From: Oceanobacillus rekensis
GTDB taxonomy: Bacteria; Bacillota; Bacilli; Bacillales; Amphibacillaceae
Direction: 5' to 3'
DNA: 64,000 bases
Assembly (NCBI RefSeq): GCF_002153375.1
Contig: NZ_MTBQ01000002.1
Span: 622,223 to 686,222, forward strand
Shown here: in pieces, positions 9,321 to 18,030 of the stretch
How positions within the stretch are numbered: the first letter of the stretch is position 1
Layout of the letters: each line of letters begins with the position of its first letter
Position numbers and translations under genes: made by a program
The notes under the pieces: generated by a model
Databases searched by the model: none
What the model was told of the DNA's origin: nothing
Seen by the model: the letters and a program-made list of their open reading frames with translations, nothing else

Positions 9321-9415
9321 TCGTTGTGCTATTAGATAAAAGCTAATCAATATCATCCATTCATCTAAAAATTGGTTTAATAATAAAGACATAATCAAAC
9401 AGAGGAGAGATAAAT

Positions 9416-9625
9416 ATGACAACAACAAAATTCAGGTTAGAACCCTTAACTTGTCCATCTTGCATTAAAAAGATTGAATCAAAACTAGGAAAAATGGATG
9501 GCGTGGAAGAAGCAAAAGTATTATTTAACTCAAGTAAAGTAAAAGCTACGTATAATGAAAAAAATGTTTCCAAAGAAAAATTACAGGAAACAATTGAAAA
9601 GTTAGGTTATCCAGTTTTAAAATAA
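9416..9625 (+). CDS. Stand-alone heavy-metal-associated (HMA) domain protein
   Basis: A 69-aa CopZ-sized protein with the ferredoxin-like HMA fold. Its metal site TCPSC (Cys residues about 14 and 17) follows strand one, and KLGYPVLK ends the domain. Such proteins carry Cu(I), Zn(II) or similar ions to P-type ATPases. The start ATG follows GAGGAGAG. A hairpin terminator follows at once, so it is a single-gene unit. The nearby P-type ATPase at 10120 lacks its own N-terminal HMA domain, so this protein may be its soluble partner. The metal cannot be told from sequence. Confidence 0.85.
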   Translation: MTTTKFRLEPLTCPSCIKKIESKLGKMDGVEEAKVLFNSSKVKATYNEKNVSKEKLQETIEKLGYPVLK

Positions 9626-9627
9626 TG

Positions 9628-9672
9628 AACAAAACGAGCAATTCTCGGATAGAGGGCTGCTCGTTTTGTTTA
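9628..9672 (+). terminator. Terminator of the HMA gene
   Basis: AACAAAACGAGCA (9628-9640) pairs with TGCTCGTTTTGTT (9658-9670), giving a T-rich 3' arm. Confidence 0.8.
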
Positions 9673-9878
9673 TACATTCATCGAACACGAATGTGCTTGT
9701 TTCATATTTTTTGATGGAAGTTATTTTTACGCTCGTATTATTTACTAAAAATATGTAAGCAGAAACAATTGGGCACTCAAATGTTTTCATGAAAACTTGA
9801 TGACGGTCAATTAATTAAGTCGGAAAGGATTCTATAATAAAAGTATAAAGAAAAGCAGTTGAAGAGGAGGAGGTAACA

Positions 9879-10117
9879 ATGATGAAGGCAGTGTTACAAA
9901 TTGAACCACCCGTATGTGCTGGCTGCGTTAAAAAGATTGAAGATCATCTATCAAAAATGAATGGGTGTCAAATCTGTCAACGTTTCCCCCCCAACTAGGA
10001 AAGGTTCGAATGGAATTTGACCGAATTAAGGTGAAGGAATACCAGTTAGAAAAGTCAATGTCAACGCTCGTTTTCCCCGTCTTATCGATGAAAATTAACA
10101 GAGAAAAGAGAGGATAA
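9879..10117 (+). pseudogene. Frameshifted HMA-domain gene
   Basis: A strong site GAGGAGGAGGT precedes ATG at 9879. The first frame gives MMKAVLQIEPPVCAGCVKKI, a clear HMA start with a CAGC metal site, but it hits TAG at 9996-9998. Removing one G from GGG at 9963-9965 and one C from the seven-C run at 9986-9992 restores VKSVNV, QLGKVRMEFDRIKVKEYQLE and an end at TAA 10115-10117, two bases before the ATPase start. Two +1 changes in homopolymers within 30 nt mean either recent inactivation or sequencing errors; if they are errors, this is an intact gene coupled to the ATPase. Confidence 0.75.
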
Positions 10118-10119
10118 AA

Positions 10120-12015
10120 ATGATTCGATATATTAATAAACATAAAAACCATATTACCGCAATATCAGCCATATTATTAGTTCTTGCAATCATTACACAT
10201 ATCACAGGTTATCACGGTTTACGGCATGGAATCCTACTTGCCGCAACGATTTTCGCAGGTATTCCAATTTTCATCAAAGCTTTCCAAGCACTTCGCATGA
10301 AGGCTTTCAGTATTGAGTTACTTGTTACTATCGCTGTGATTGGCGCCATCTTTATTGGAGAATATGTGGAATCAGCAGTTGTTACGTACTTGTTTCTATT
10401 CGGTGACTATTTAGAAGCACGTACATTGGAAAGAACAAGATCTTCTTTAAAAGACCTTGTCGATATGGCCCCACAGGAAGCTACGGTAGTTCGAGATGGG
10501 GATCAAATGACCCTTCTTGTTGAAAATGTAGTCGAAGGGGATCATGTAATCATCCGTTCTGGTGGAAAGATTCCTGTTGATGGGAAAATTATTACAGGTC
10601 AAGCTTCTTTAAATGAAGCAGCAGTTACTGGTGAATCTGTCCCAGCAACAAAGAAATTGGATGACAACGTATTTAGTGGAACAATTGTCGATAATGGATA
10701 CATTGAAGTCATTGCCGAAAAGATTGGGGATGATACGACCTTCGCGAAAATTATTGAACTTGTCGAAGAAGCACAGGAATCTAAATCAAAAACAGAGAAG
10801 TTCCTTGATAAATTTGCCAATATCTACACACCGGCTGTCGTCGTATTGTCTGTCCTTGTTTATGTCTTTACAAGAGATTTACACACAGCCATTACGTTCT
10901 TAGTTGTCGCATGTCCTGGTGCGCTCGTTATCGGTGCTCCCGTATCGAATGTCGCTGGTATTGGAAATGGTGCGAAAAACGGGGTGCTCGTCAAGGGTGG
11001 AGAAGTGATGGATAAATTTGCAAAAGTCGATACACTCGTTTTTGATAAAACAGGTACATTAACAAAAGGAAAACCAGAATTAACAGACATCCATACATTT
11101 GATAAACAAGATGAAAATGAATTATTACGATTGGTTGCCCAAGCAGAGACCATCTCTGAACACCATTTAGGCCAAACAATCGTGAAAGAAGCAAAAGCAA
11201 GAAAATTGAATTCAGGAGAAAAACCTGAAGATGGAGAAGTCATTAAAGGGAAAGGACTTCGAGCCAATATAGAAGGGAAAATGCTCACAATTGGTAATCG
11301 GAAGTTAATGCATGCTGACAACATTGACTTGCCTTCTGAGTTCGCAGCATATGCCATCGAACGTGAGACATCTGGAAATACAGCAATCTTTGCAGCAGTA
11401 GATGGGAAAGTCCGTGGAATCTTTTCAATTGCCGATCAAATCCGTGATGATGCACCAGCAGCATTAGCGGAAATGAGAAAAAATGGTATCAAAAAAATCA
11501 TTATGCTTACAGGTGATAATAAACACACCGCAGAATTAGTTGCAAACCAATTAGACTTAGATGAGTTCTATACAGAATTATTGCCGGAGGATAAAGTAGC
11601 GTATGTGAAGAAATTGAAAGAAAAAGGTCATGTTGTAGCCATGGCTGGTGATGGAATCAATGATGCCCCTGCCATAGCAACTGCAGATATCGGGCTTGCG
11701 ATGGGTGAAGGTGGAACAGACATTTCAATGGAAACAGCCGATGTCGTCTTAATGGCAGATAAGCTAAAACAATTCTCTCATGCCTACTCTTTATCAAAAG
11801 CAACCATTCGGAATATGAAGCAAAATACATTCTTTGCAGTCGGTATCGTCTTTGTCCTATTAGCAGGTGTCTTGGGAGGAACTGTCCACTTAGCATCAGG
11901 TATGTTCATCCATGAAGCAAGTGTATTGCTCGTAATTTTAAATGCAATGCGACTCATTCGCTTCAATCATAAAAATACGAAAGAAGATACAACCATGCAA
12001 GTAGCACATGCATAA
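10120..12015 (+). CDS. Heavy-metal P-type (P1B-like) ATPase with CPG motif
   Basis: A 631-aa membrane pump with TGES at residues 170-173 (actuator), DKTGTLT with phospho-Asp309, MLTGDN, and GDGINDAPA around 510. Two hallmark P1B positions are unusual. The transmembrane metal motif is CPG (Cys265-Pro266-Gly267) instead of CPC or SPC, and the HP dipeptide of the nucleotide domain is His348-His349. There is no N-terminal HMA domain; that role may belong to the two small HMA genes just upstream, the nearer one ending 2 nt before this start. The ribosome binding site is AGAGAGG. Transport direction and metal are unknown; efflux is the usual role. Codon use resembles its neighbours. Confidence 0.88.
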   Translation: MIRYINKHKNHITAISAILLVLAIITHITGYHGLRHGILLAATIFAGIPIFIKAFQALRMKAFSIELLVTIAVIGAIFIGEYVESAVVTYLFLFGDYLEARTLERTRSSLKDLVDMAPQEATVVRDGDQMTLLVENVVEGDHVIIRSGGKIPVDGKIITGQASLNEAAVTGESVPATKKLDDNVFSGTIVDNGYIEVIAEKIGDDTTFAKIIELVEEAQESKSKTEKFLDKFANIYTPAVVVLSVLVYVFTRDLHTAITFLVVACPGALVIGAPVSNVAGIGNGAKNGVLVKGGEVMDKFAKVDTLVFDKTGTLTKGKPELTDIHTFDKQDENELLRLVAQAETISEHHLGQTIVKEAKARKLNSGEKPEDGEVIKGKGLRANIEGKMLTIGNRKLMHADNIDLPSEFAAYAIERETSGNTAIFAAVDGKVRGIFSIADQIRDDAPAALAEMRKNGIKKIIMLTGDNKHTAELVANQLDLDEFYTELLPEDKVAYVKKLKEKGHVVAMAGDGINDAPAIATADIGLAMGEGGTDISMETADVVLMADKLKQFSHAYSLSKATIRNMKQNTFFAVGIVFVLLAGVLGGTVHLASGMFIHEASVLLVILNAMRLIRFNHKNTKEDTTMQVAHA

Positions 12016-12353
12016 GTAAGAGAGAATTTGATTTATAGAGGGAGGTGATAAGCACAATCTAGTAGATTTCAGAGTTTACGATGAACCAAAAAATAGTTAC
12101 TGAAGGAATGGAAAATGGAATAACAAACGGATACAGAATCGTTTGAATCAGAAGTCATCATCAAATCAATTATATATGGGCAAATAAAATTTAATCCAAT
12201 CTTTTATACTATACACAATTTAATGCATTCAATTTATTTTCATACTTCTTTTCGATAGTTATAAGGTATTTTTTATGGACTGGAGAGAATGTTATCACAG
12301 GGTATTTTTAATTTCCTATCCGTTAATACTAGTTATAAAGGAGTGGAAAGATA
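12016..12353. other. Gene-free stretch before yugN
   Basis: 338 bases between the ATPase and yugN. AGGGAGGTGATAAG at about 12040 looks like a ribosome binding site, but only very short frames follow. I see no repeat, riboswitch or recognisable gene remnant. Confidence 0.4.
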
Positions 12354-12779
12354 ATGCTTAAATTGCAAACTGATATTGAAGGGACAAAGGCATACTTTGG
12401 TGACGTACATAGATTATTTAAGTCTAACGGGTTTACCTTCTGTAGTAATTTTGAATATGATCATGGGAAATTTGATATGGTTTTGTGCCGGGAAGGGGGA
12501 GAAACAATTTATATCAGAATTCCCTTTGATGTTTTGCAAGGGGAACTGGATCACCCCAGTGCATACATACAATTTGGCCAACCATATGTCATAAAACATA
12601 TTGTGAATACAGGACTAGATTGGGATGAAAATTCGCTATTGACGACAACAGGTTTTAATCAGTTCCAGGAGCCTGTTGATAAGGATGGAAAGATATTGGA
12701 TAAAAGTAGGTGGGAGGAAGCTGGTGAGCAACAGATTCATCGTATGTTTCTTTCACTAAATGACTCGCGAATTTCCTAA
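12354..12779 (+). CDS. yugN: YugN-like family protein
   Basis: A 141-aa cytoplasmic protein of the YugN-like family (Pfam YugN-like, recognised by FEYDHGKFDMVLCREGGETIYIRIPF and the DHPSAYIQFGQPYVIKHIV segment; quoted runs are landmarks only). The function is unknown. In B. subtilis, yugN lies in the yug cluster near pgi and yugO; here those genes are about 35 kb away, so this copy has moved or duplicated. The ATG at 12354 follows AAAGGAGTGGAA. It is monocistronic, with a terminator at 12809. Confidence 0.8.
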   Translation: MLKLQTDIEGTKAYFGDVHRLFKSNGFTFCSNFEYDHGKFDMVLCREGGETIYIRIPFDVLQGELDHPSAYIQFGQPYVIKHIVNTGLDWDENSLLTTTGFNQFQEPVDKDGKILDKSRWEEAGEQQIHRMFLSLNDSRIS

Positions 12780-12808
12780 CATCGGTACATGAACATTTTA
12801 ATGAAACA

Positions 12809-12847
12809 AAAATCGATCTTTCTTCTATAGATAAGGTCGATTTTTAT
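12809..12847 (+). terminator. yugN terminator
   Basis: AAAATCGA and GATCTT pair with the AAGGTCGATTTTT arm at 12834-12846, which ends in T residues. Confidence 0.75.
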
Positions 12848-12939
12848 TATGATTAAATCAAATTGCTATGTTCTCGCCCAATCCCAGCACATCACATTAG
12901 AGGTATTCGAAATCGTATGAATAGTAAAATTTACATTCA

Positions 12940-13890
12940 TTAAGGGTTTATGCTTAAATAAATATAATACAGGAGTATATATAGGCCTGGTAGCGTCAAA
13001 ATAGACAAAAGAGTCGTCCACATCGAACCCATCGCCGCATAATCCGTGTCCCCACCAAATTTTTGTGCATATAAGGCAATAGTTGGAGCTGCGGGCATAC
13101 CGGAAACAAGTATTGCTGTTGCCAATAATGGAAATGGCAAAGAATAAAAGATAAGTGGAAATAACAATAAGGGAATAATTAGCAGTCGTAAACCTGTAAC
13201 GATCCACAAGGTTTTATTTCTTAAAAGGAATAGCGATTTTTTCAAGTTCATATTTGCAACAAATGTCCCTATTACAAGCATGGATAGCGGAATGGTCATG
13301 TTCCCAATACTTTTAAGCATATCAGATACCATACTAGGCCAATGAATAGGGAGAACAAAGATTAGAAGTCCGATGAAGGTTGAAAGAATGCCTGGATTGA
13401 GGAAAATCGTTTTCCATGGAACATCATCTTTCTTACCCACAAAGAGATAGATACCATATGTCCAGATCAAAATAAGATAAGGCAAATTAAAAAGGGTGAC
13501 ATATAACGCTCCGAGATCAGGGAAAAGACTGGAGATTAATGCAAAACCAATAAAACCTTGATTCCCGAATATGATGAGACCTTCAAATACACCTTGTTGG
13601 TTTTCAGGCAATTTCAAAATCCTTCTCATTAGAAAAGCAATCACACAAGAAATGATCAAAATGAAAACAGATATGGGTATAAGCCAGAAAAGATGGCTTG
13701 CAATCTTCATAGTATAAGGCTGGTCCATGGAATAAAGAATCAAAAAAGGCAAGGTTAGCGACAGAATAAGTTGCGTTAAAACCTCAATCGAATGTTCATT
13801 AAGGATACCTTTTTTTCTTGCTAAAAATCCTACAAAACCAATTGCATATAATACGACTATTTGCTGCAAAAACACTGCTAAACTCACCAT
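12940..13890 (-). CDS. AEC-family (auxin efflux carrier type) permease
   Basis: About 316 aa with ten hydrophobic segments in two five-helix halves. Family landmarks are FLARKKGILNEHSIEVLTQL near the N-terminus, NQGFIG in mid-protein, and GMPAAPTIALYAQKFGGD towards the end. AEC proteins are secondary carriers for malate, malonate or other organic acids in bacteria; the substrate cannot be inferred here. A longer frame begins at 13947, but the run of Gs directly before the ATGATG pair at 13893/13890 is the only good ribosome binding site, so I start at 13890. It is probably a single-gene unit, since a hairpin separates it from the FMN reductase upstream. Confidence 0.85.
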   Translation of the reverse strand: MVSLAVFLQQIVVLYAIGFVGFLARKKGILNEHSIEVLTQLILSLTLPFLILYSMDQPYTMKIASHLFWLIPISVFILIISCVIAFLMRRILKLPENQQGVFEGLIIFGNQGFIGFALISSLFPDLGALYVTLFNLPYLILIWTYGIYLFVGKKDDVPWKTIFLNPGILSTFIGLLIFVLPIHWPSMVSDMLKSIGNMTIPLSMLVIGTFVANMNLKKSLFLLRNKTLWIVTGLRLLIIPLLLFPLIFYSLPFPLLATAILVSGMPAAPTIALYAQKFGGDTDYAAMGSMWTTLLSILTLPGLYILLYYIYLSINP

Positions 13891-13972
13891 CATTCCCCCC
13901 CTTGCCAATAGAATATGAGATGGATTATCTACTGGTGTCTGATACATAAGGCATATAGAGGTTTAATGTGAA

Positions 13973-14006
13973 AAAACCCCGTATCAATATAAGATACAGG
14001 GTTTTA
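13973..14006 (-). terminator. Hairpin between FMN reductase and AEC genes
   Basis: AAAACCCCGTATC (13973-13985) pairs with GATACAGGGTTTT (13993-14005), T-rich on both strands. It most likely ends the minus-strand FMN reductase transcript before the AEC gene. Confidence 0.7.
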
Positions 14007-14104
14007 AATCTTAAGGATTACTTGTGTTGACAAACATGGAAAAGCGATAATATGTTTGTCTTAGATAAAAAACGTTTAAAAAATGATGTATGTTTAGATC
14101 AAAA

Positions 14105-14153
14105 GAATCGTCAAGTAGTCCATCTACATTAGTTATGGGCTATGTGACGATTC
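14105..14153. repeat. Long imperfect hairpin
   Basis: GAATCGTCA at 14105-14113 is matched by TGACGATTC at 14145-14153, with further pairing inside (CCAT with ATGG). It lies 38 nt beyond the FMN reductase stop. It may be a second terminator-like structure for that gene, but it lacks a T run. Confidence 0.4.
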
Positions 14154-14190
14154 ATTGTACTTTTTCCACTGTGCAATAATAAAGCAATAA

Positions 14191-14736
14191 TCATCTATTA
14201 TTAATCCCTCGTTGCAAATAAATCATTTCTTCGGCAAGTTTTTGAATTCTCTCGGAAACACTTTGATCTATAATTTCATCACTTTCCAAGTTAAAGGAGT
14301 CATTTTGGATATAGACATTCCCGGTAGGAATCAGTCCTTTGAAATAAGAAAGGACAGGCTTTAATTGATATTCTGGTACAAGAAAATGATTGCTGGACCA
14401 TCCTGTTGCTATAATACCAGTGACTTTATATTTAAAGGCATTTTCAGGGAGAAGGTCCAGCAGGTTTTTTAATGCACCAGAAATGGATGCCTGGTAAATT
14501 GGCGTACCAAACACGAGAAAATCAGCAGATAATATTTTATTTACAACAGTCCAAGTGTCATCATTATAATCTATTAATGGGCCACCAACAGAAAATTCAA
14601 TGTCATACTCCCTTAGGTCAATTAATTCCTTTTGTATCGTCGAGTCAAGAAGTTGGGCCTCGACCAAAACATTATTTACAGCTAGAGATGTTTTGTCACC
14701 AGCAAGTGCCCCTGATATTCCGACAAGTTTCATCAT
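14191..14736 (-). CDS. NADPH-dependent FMN reductase family flavoprotein
   Basis: A 181-aa flavodoxin-fold protein beginning MMKLVGISGALAGDKTSLAV, the phosphate-binding loop of the FMN_red family. The FGTPIYQASISGALKNLLDLL segment around residue 78 is the isoalloxazine-binding loop. Members reduce FMN, quinones or azo dyes using NAD(P)H. SsuE/MsuE-type enzymes supply FMNH2 for sulfonate use and look similar, but no sulfonate genes are adjacent. The start ATG follows GTGAGGGTGT. The divergent neighbour is yunE. Confidence 0.85.
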   Translation of the reverse strand: MMKLVGISGALAGDKTSLAVNNVLVEAQLLDSTIQKELIDLREYDIEFSVGGPLIDYNDDTWTVVNKILSADFLVFGTPIYQASISGALKNLLDLLPENAFKYKVTGIIATGWSSNHFLVPEYQLKPVLSYFKGLIPTGNVYIQNDSFNLESDEIIDQSVSERIQKLAEEMIYLQRGINNR

Positions 14737-14957
14737 ACACCCTCACTTTATAATTCGTATTTTGATTAAATATGGTATTCTTTACATCTTATTTAACAAA
14801 TGTGTGTTTGAAACGTTTTACTGAGCTTTTCCTTTTTTAGTGAAGCTTATCTTATGCTGATTTTCCATGCAACTAAATTGCTTATCCCCGAGCGAGATTA
14901 ATCCACTTGCCATATGATATGATGTTGTTAGTAAAAAAATAGATGGTAGGGGTTAGA

Positions 14958-15776
14958 GTGGTTTTTCTTATTTGTTTGATTATTGGATTGTTTACCGCTT
15001 TGATTGGTTCAACAATGGGTTTGGGCGGTGGAATTATCCTTATTCCAAGTTTGTTATTGATGGGATCTATTTCGGATAGTTTTTCCTGGGTGACACCACA
15101 GTCAATTGTTGGTGTTTCGTTGATAACAATGATTATTACAGCTTTAGCGTCCACGCTTTCATATGCTAAAATTAAACGAATAGACTATAAGACGGGTATT
15201 CTGTTACTTAGCGGAAGTATTCCTGGTGGTATGGTTGGATCTTGGCTAAACCAATTTATTAATTCACAGTCCTTTTTATTATATTTTGGAATGTTAATGA
15301 TTGTCATTTCCCTTTTGTTCTTAATCAAACGAACAACGTCCAGTAAAAAACGCTACGATGGAGACATGCGTGGTGTACGGACGATTGAATTATATGGAGA
15401 GACATATCAATACCGGATAACCATTCCGGTTGCATTCCTTTTATCATTCGTTGTTGGTACGTTATCCGGCCTGTTTGGAATAGGTGGGGGATCGATTATT
15501 GTTCCTGCTTTGATTTTATTATTTGGAGTACCGACACATATTGCTACAGCTACCTCCATGTTTATGATTCTATTTGTAAGTATATTTGGAGCATCAACCC
15601 ATATTGCATTGGGGCATATTCCGTGGGAGTACGTCATTTTCTTTATACCAGGATCCTGGATTGGTGGTAAACTTGGAGCAAAGGTGAATCAATTGCTGCC
15701 TGGAAAAGCGCTTGAATGGATATTGCGGATTCTGCTTGTTTTTATTGGATTGCGTATGATATATCAAGGTTTATAG
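14958..15776 (+). CDS. yunE: TauE/SafE-family membrane permease YunE
   Basis: About 272 aa with seven to eight hydrophobic helices and the internal repeat typical of TauE/SafE (DUF81) proteins: GSTMGLGGGIILIPSLLL near the start and GLFGIGGGSIIVPALILLF in the second half. Members export sulfite or sulfoacetate-like anions; the YunE substrate is unknown. I choose the GTG at 14958 because TAGGGGTT sits just before it; an in-frame ATG at 14943 lacks a ribosome binding site. yunD follows after 15 nt, so the two are probably cotranscribed, as in B. subtilis. Confidence 0.85.
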   Translation: MVFLICLIIGLFTALIGSTMGLGGGIILIPSLLLMGSISDSFSWVTPQSIVGVSLITMIITALASTLSYAKIKRIDYKTGILLLSGSIPGGMVGSWLNQFINSQSFLLYFGMLMIVISLLFLIKRTTSSKKRYDGDMRGVRTIELYGETYQYRITIPVAFLLSFVVGTLSGLFGIGGGSIIVPALILLFGVPTHIATATSMFMILFVSIFGASTHIALGHIPWEYVIFFIPGSWIGGKLGAKVNQLLPGKALEWILRILLVFIGLRMIYQGL

Positions 15777-15791
15777 TTAGGAGTTATATAA

Positions 15792-17195
15792 ATGGAAGAA
15801 AAGCTTTATTTTTATTATACGAATGATCTACATAGTAATTTCGAACAATGGCCACGAGTATCAAGTTATTTAAAGAAATCCAAGGCACTCCGAAAACGAA
15901 GAGGGGAATCTAGCTGGATTATCGATATCGGCGATCATGTGGACCGTTCCCATCCAATTACGGAAGCCTCGATGGGTAAGTCCAATATCAAACTATTAAA
16001 TAACGCAGATTATGATTTTGTAACGATTGGAAACAATGAAGGTATTACCTTATCACACCAAGATTTATATCACTTATACGATGAAGCGGATTTTCAGGTC
16101 GTGTGTGCAAATCTCAATAGTATGGATCAAGTGGAACCGCCATGGTTGAATAAAACAATCAAGATTGAATCGGTTAATGGAATAAAAATTGGTCTCATTG
16201 GATTGACTGCACCATTTAATGCGTTTTATGAATTATTGGGCTGGCATATTTCCAATGAGTTTGATGTGCTTGATTGGCATATTGCTGATTTAAAACAGTC
16301 CGTAGATGTTATTATCGTCATGTCTCATCTTGGTATTAGTGTTGATCAGGAAATAGCAAGAAGATATGAGGATATTGATGTTATTATTGGTGGCCACACC
16401 CATCATCTATTACGTCATGGTGAATATATAAATAATAGTGTCATTACTGCTGCTGGCAAGCATTGTTCATTTATTGGTGAAGTTATTTTAACATGGGATC
16501 ATAGCGAGAAAAGTCTCGTGAAAAAAGAAGCTTATACAACCGATATAACAAATACTGTTAAGGATTTGCCAACAGAGCAACATATGCAGGAAATGCAACT
16601 GGAAGCAGATCAATTACTTGGCCAAACGGTTGTACAGTTAGATCAACCGATGGAAGTCAACTGGTTTACTGAAACACCAATAATAAAAGAGTTGACCAAT
16701 ACATTAAAGGTTTGGACGAAAGCCGACGCTGCGATGCTGAATGCTGGCATGTTGCTTGATGGATTGCCTGCAGGTGCTGTAACACACAAAGACATACACC
16801 GTATTTGTCCACACCCGATTAATCCCGTTGTTGTTGACCTAAAAGGGGATGAGCTAATTGAAGTAATCCGTGCTGCTCTCTCCCATGATTTTATGGAATT
16901 AAAATTGAAAGGTTTCGGTTTTCGTGGTGAGGTATTGGGCAGGATGATGTTTTCCGGTCTGAAAGTCGAAACAGCATATCATAAAAATGGAAAAGAGTAT
17001 GTGAAACAAGTTTTACTTAGTAATGGTCAGCCAGTTGACCCAGATCATACGTATTATATTGCAACGGCAGATACATTTACATTCGGCCGCCTGCTACCGG
17101 AAATTGCCAAATCAGACACGAAGCATTATTTCGTACCAGAATTCTTGAGAGATCTACTTGCACACACACTTCGCACTAAGTTTTCCGGAAGGTAG
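15792..17195 (+). CDS. yunD: Metallophosphatase / 5'-nucleotidase family protein YunD
   Basis: A 467-aa two-domain protein. The N-terminal calcineurin-like metallophosphatase carries NDLHSNFEQW, DIGDHVDRSH, TIGNNEG and IIGGHTHHLLRHGE. The C-terminal 5'-nucleotidase domain runs from about residue 280, with FGFRGEVLGRMMFSGLKV. There is no signal peptide, so it is cytoplasmic, unlike secreted UshA-type enzymes. It probably hydrolyses nucleotides or other phosphate esters. Start ATG follows TTAGGAGTT. It is in the conserved order yunE-yunD-yunC-yunB; repeat element A lies after it and separates it from yunC. Confidence 0.9.
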   Translation: MEEKLYFYYTNDLHSNFEQWPRVSSYLKKSKALRKRRGESSWIIDIGDHVDRSHPITEASMGKSNIKLLNNADYDFVTIGNNEGITLSHQDLYHLYDEADFQVVCANLNSMDQVEPPWLNKTIKIESVNGIKIGLIGLTAPFNAFYELLGWHISNEFDVLDWHIADLKQSVDVIIVMSHLGISVDQEIARRYEDIDVIIGGHTHHLLRHGEYINNSVITAAGKHCSFIGEVILTWDHSEKSLVKKEAYTTDITNTVKDLPTEQHMQEMQLEADQLLGQTVVQLDQPMEVNWFTETPIIKELTNTLKVWTKADAAMLNAGMLLDGLPAGAVTHKDIHRICPHPINPVVVDLKGDELIEVIRAALSHDFMELKLKGFGFRGEVLGRMMFSGLKVETAYHKNGKEYVKQVLLSNGQPVDPDHTYYIATADTFTFGRLLPEIAKSDTKHYFVPEFLRDLLAHTLRTKFSGR

Positions 17196-17247
17196 TTTTC
17201 TACAAGATTGGTACTTAGATACTTGTCCAATAGAAAAATTTAGTTTT

Positions 17248-17545
17248 TGCTACGAAATCTATAAACTGCGCCATACCTACTGCTTCGGAAATACACTACG
17301 CGTCTTGCTTTAGGGCTCGCGAAGAGCATCCTCGTGAACAGGAGTTTTTGTGTATTACCGTGTCCTAGGGTGGAATGAAAGCTATCACTTTATTGATTAG
17401 AACATGAAATTCAACTATTATGGCAGTTGATTGGAGCGAAGGACAGTTGACTCCTGCGGGAATAGCACGTGTCCGCGGAAAGCAACTGCCCGTAGCGGAA
17501 ATCAACCAGCAGTTACGTCGTAGTTTGAGAATATAAAATAACAAA
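17248..17545. repeat. Dispersed intergenic repeat, family A (copy 1)
   Basis: The left edge reads GCTACGAAATCTATAAACTG and the right edge CAGCAGTTACGTCGTAGTTT, which are inverted relatives of each other and of the ends of the copies at 31171 and 61036. The interior includes GACTCCTGCGGGAATAGCAC and CGTAGCGGAAATCAACC, motifs of a repeat class I recognise from many Bacillaceae genomes. No coding frame is convincing. It separates yunD from yunC. Confidence 0.7.
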
Positions 17546-17653
17546 CATTAACCAAAGAGCCTTCCTAAAAGACTATCTCGGAGGATTAGTGACACGTTGC
17601 CCCCTGATTGCATACAAATATAAGGTAAATTGCGAAGGGGGCAATCATTTATT

Positions 17654-17962
17654 ATGATTACGATAAATCCGCTTGAAGTAGATGGAATGATGTTCACGGC
17701 CGTTAGTGTTGAGCTTCCAAAAACAACTCTGTTAACGATTTCCAATGATACTGGCTACATTATGTGTGCAGCATTGGACGTGGATATCTTTAACGAGATT
17801 CCGAAATTAAAAGAACGTCATGTTGTAGCAGGCCGGGCTATGGGCGTACGCACGATTGATGAATTATTACATGCACCACTGGAAAAAATAACCGATGCAT
17901 CGAAAGAACATGGTTGGGAAGTTGGCATGACAGGAAAAGATGCTCTACTGAAAATATCATAA
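17654..17962 (+). CDS. yunC: YunC family protein (DUF1805)
   Basis: About 102 aa, matching the small YunC family by LPKTTLLTISNDTGYIMCAALDV and AGRAMGVRTIDELLHAPLE (landmarks). The function is unknown and the protein is cytoplasmic. I start at the ATG at 17654 because it gives the family-typical MITINPLEVDG; an upstream TTG at 17630 would add eight residues. The GAAGGGGGC stretch before it is about 12 nt away, slightly long. It keeps the yunD-yunC-yunB order of B. subtilis. Confidence 0.85.
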   Translation: MITINPLEVDGMMFTAVSVELPKTTLLTISNDTGYIMCAALDVDIFNEIPKLKERHVVAGRAMGVRTIDELLHAPLEKITDASKEHGWEVGMTGKDALLKIS

Positions 17963-17987
17963 CACTGCTTTTGTTTTTTATTCTAAG

Positions 17988-18027
17988 CCCCCTCATACAA
18001 GCATAAATTGTATTTGAGGGGGTTTTT
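17988..18027 (+). terminator. yunC terminator overlapping the yunB ribosome binding site
   Basis: CCCCCTCA (17988-17995) pairs with TGAGGGGG (18015-18022) and TACAA with TTGTA inside it, followed by TTTTT. The 3' arm is also the only good Shine-Dalgarno for the TTG start of yunB at 18031. Confidence 0.85.
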
Positions 18028-18030
18028 AGA

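Noticed and set aside
10860..11357. A 165-codon minus-strand frame within the P-type ATPase
   Set aside because: It is an antisense shadow of a strongly supported gene and lacks any family motif or ribosome binding site.
12016..12353. A ribosome-binding-site-like AGGGAGGTGATAAG and small frames after the P-type ATPase
   Set aside because: The longest frame is about 20 codons and resembles nothing I know; treated as empty spacer.
14027..14133. TTGACA and an ATATGT-like -10 near 14027-14055, followed by a short frame starting MFVLDKKRLKND
   Set aside because: The frame is about 20 codons, has no good ribosome binding site and no recognisable similarity. It is antisense to the FMN reductase's 3' region and is probably chance.
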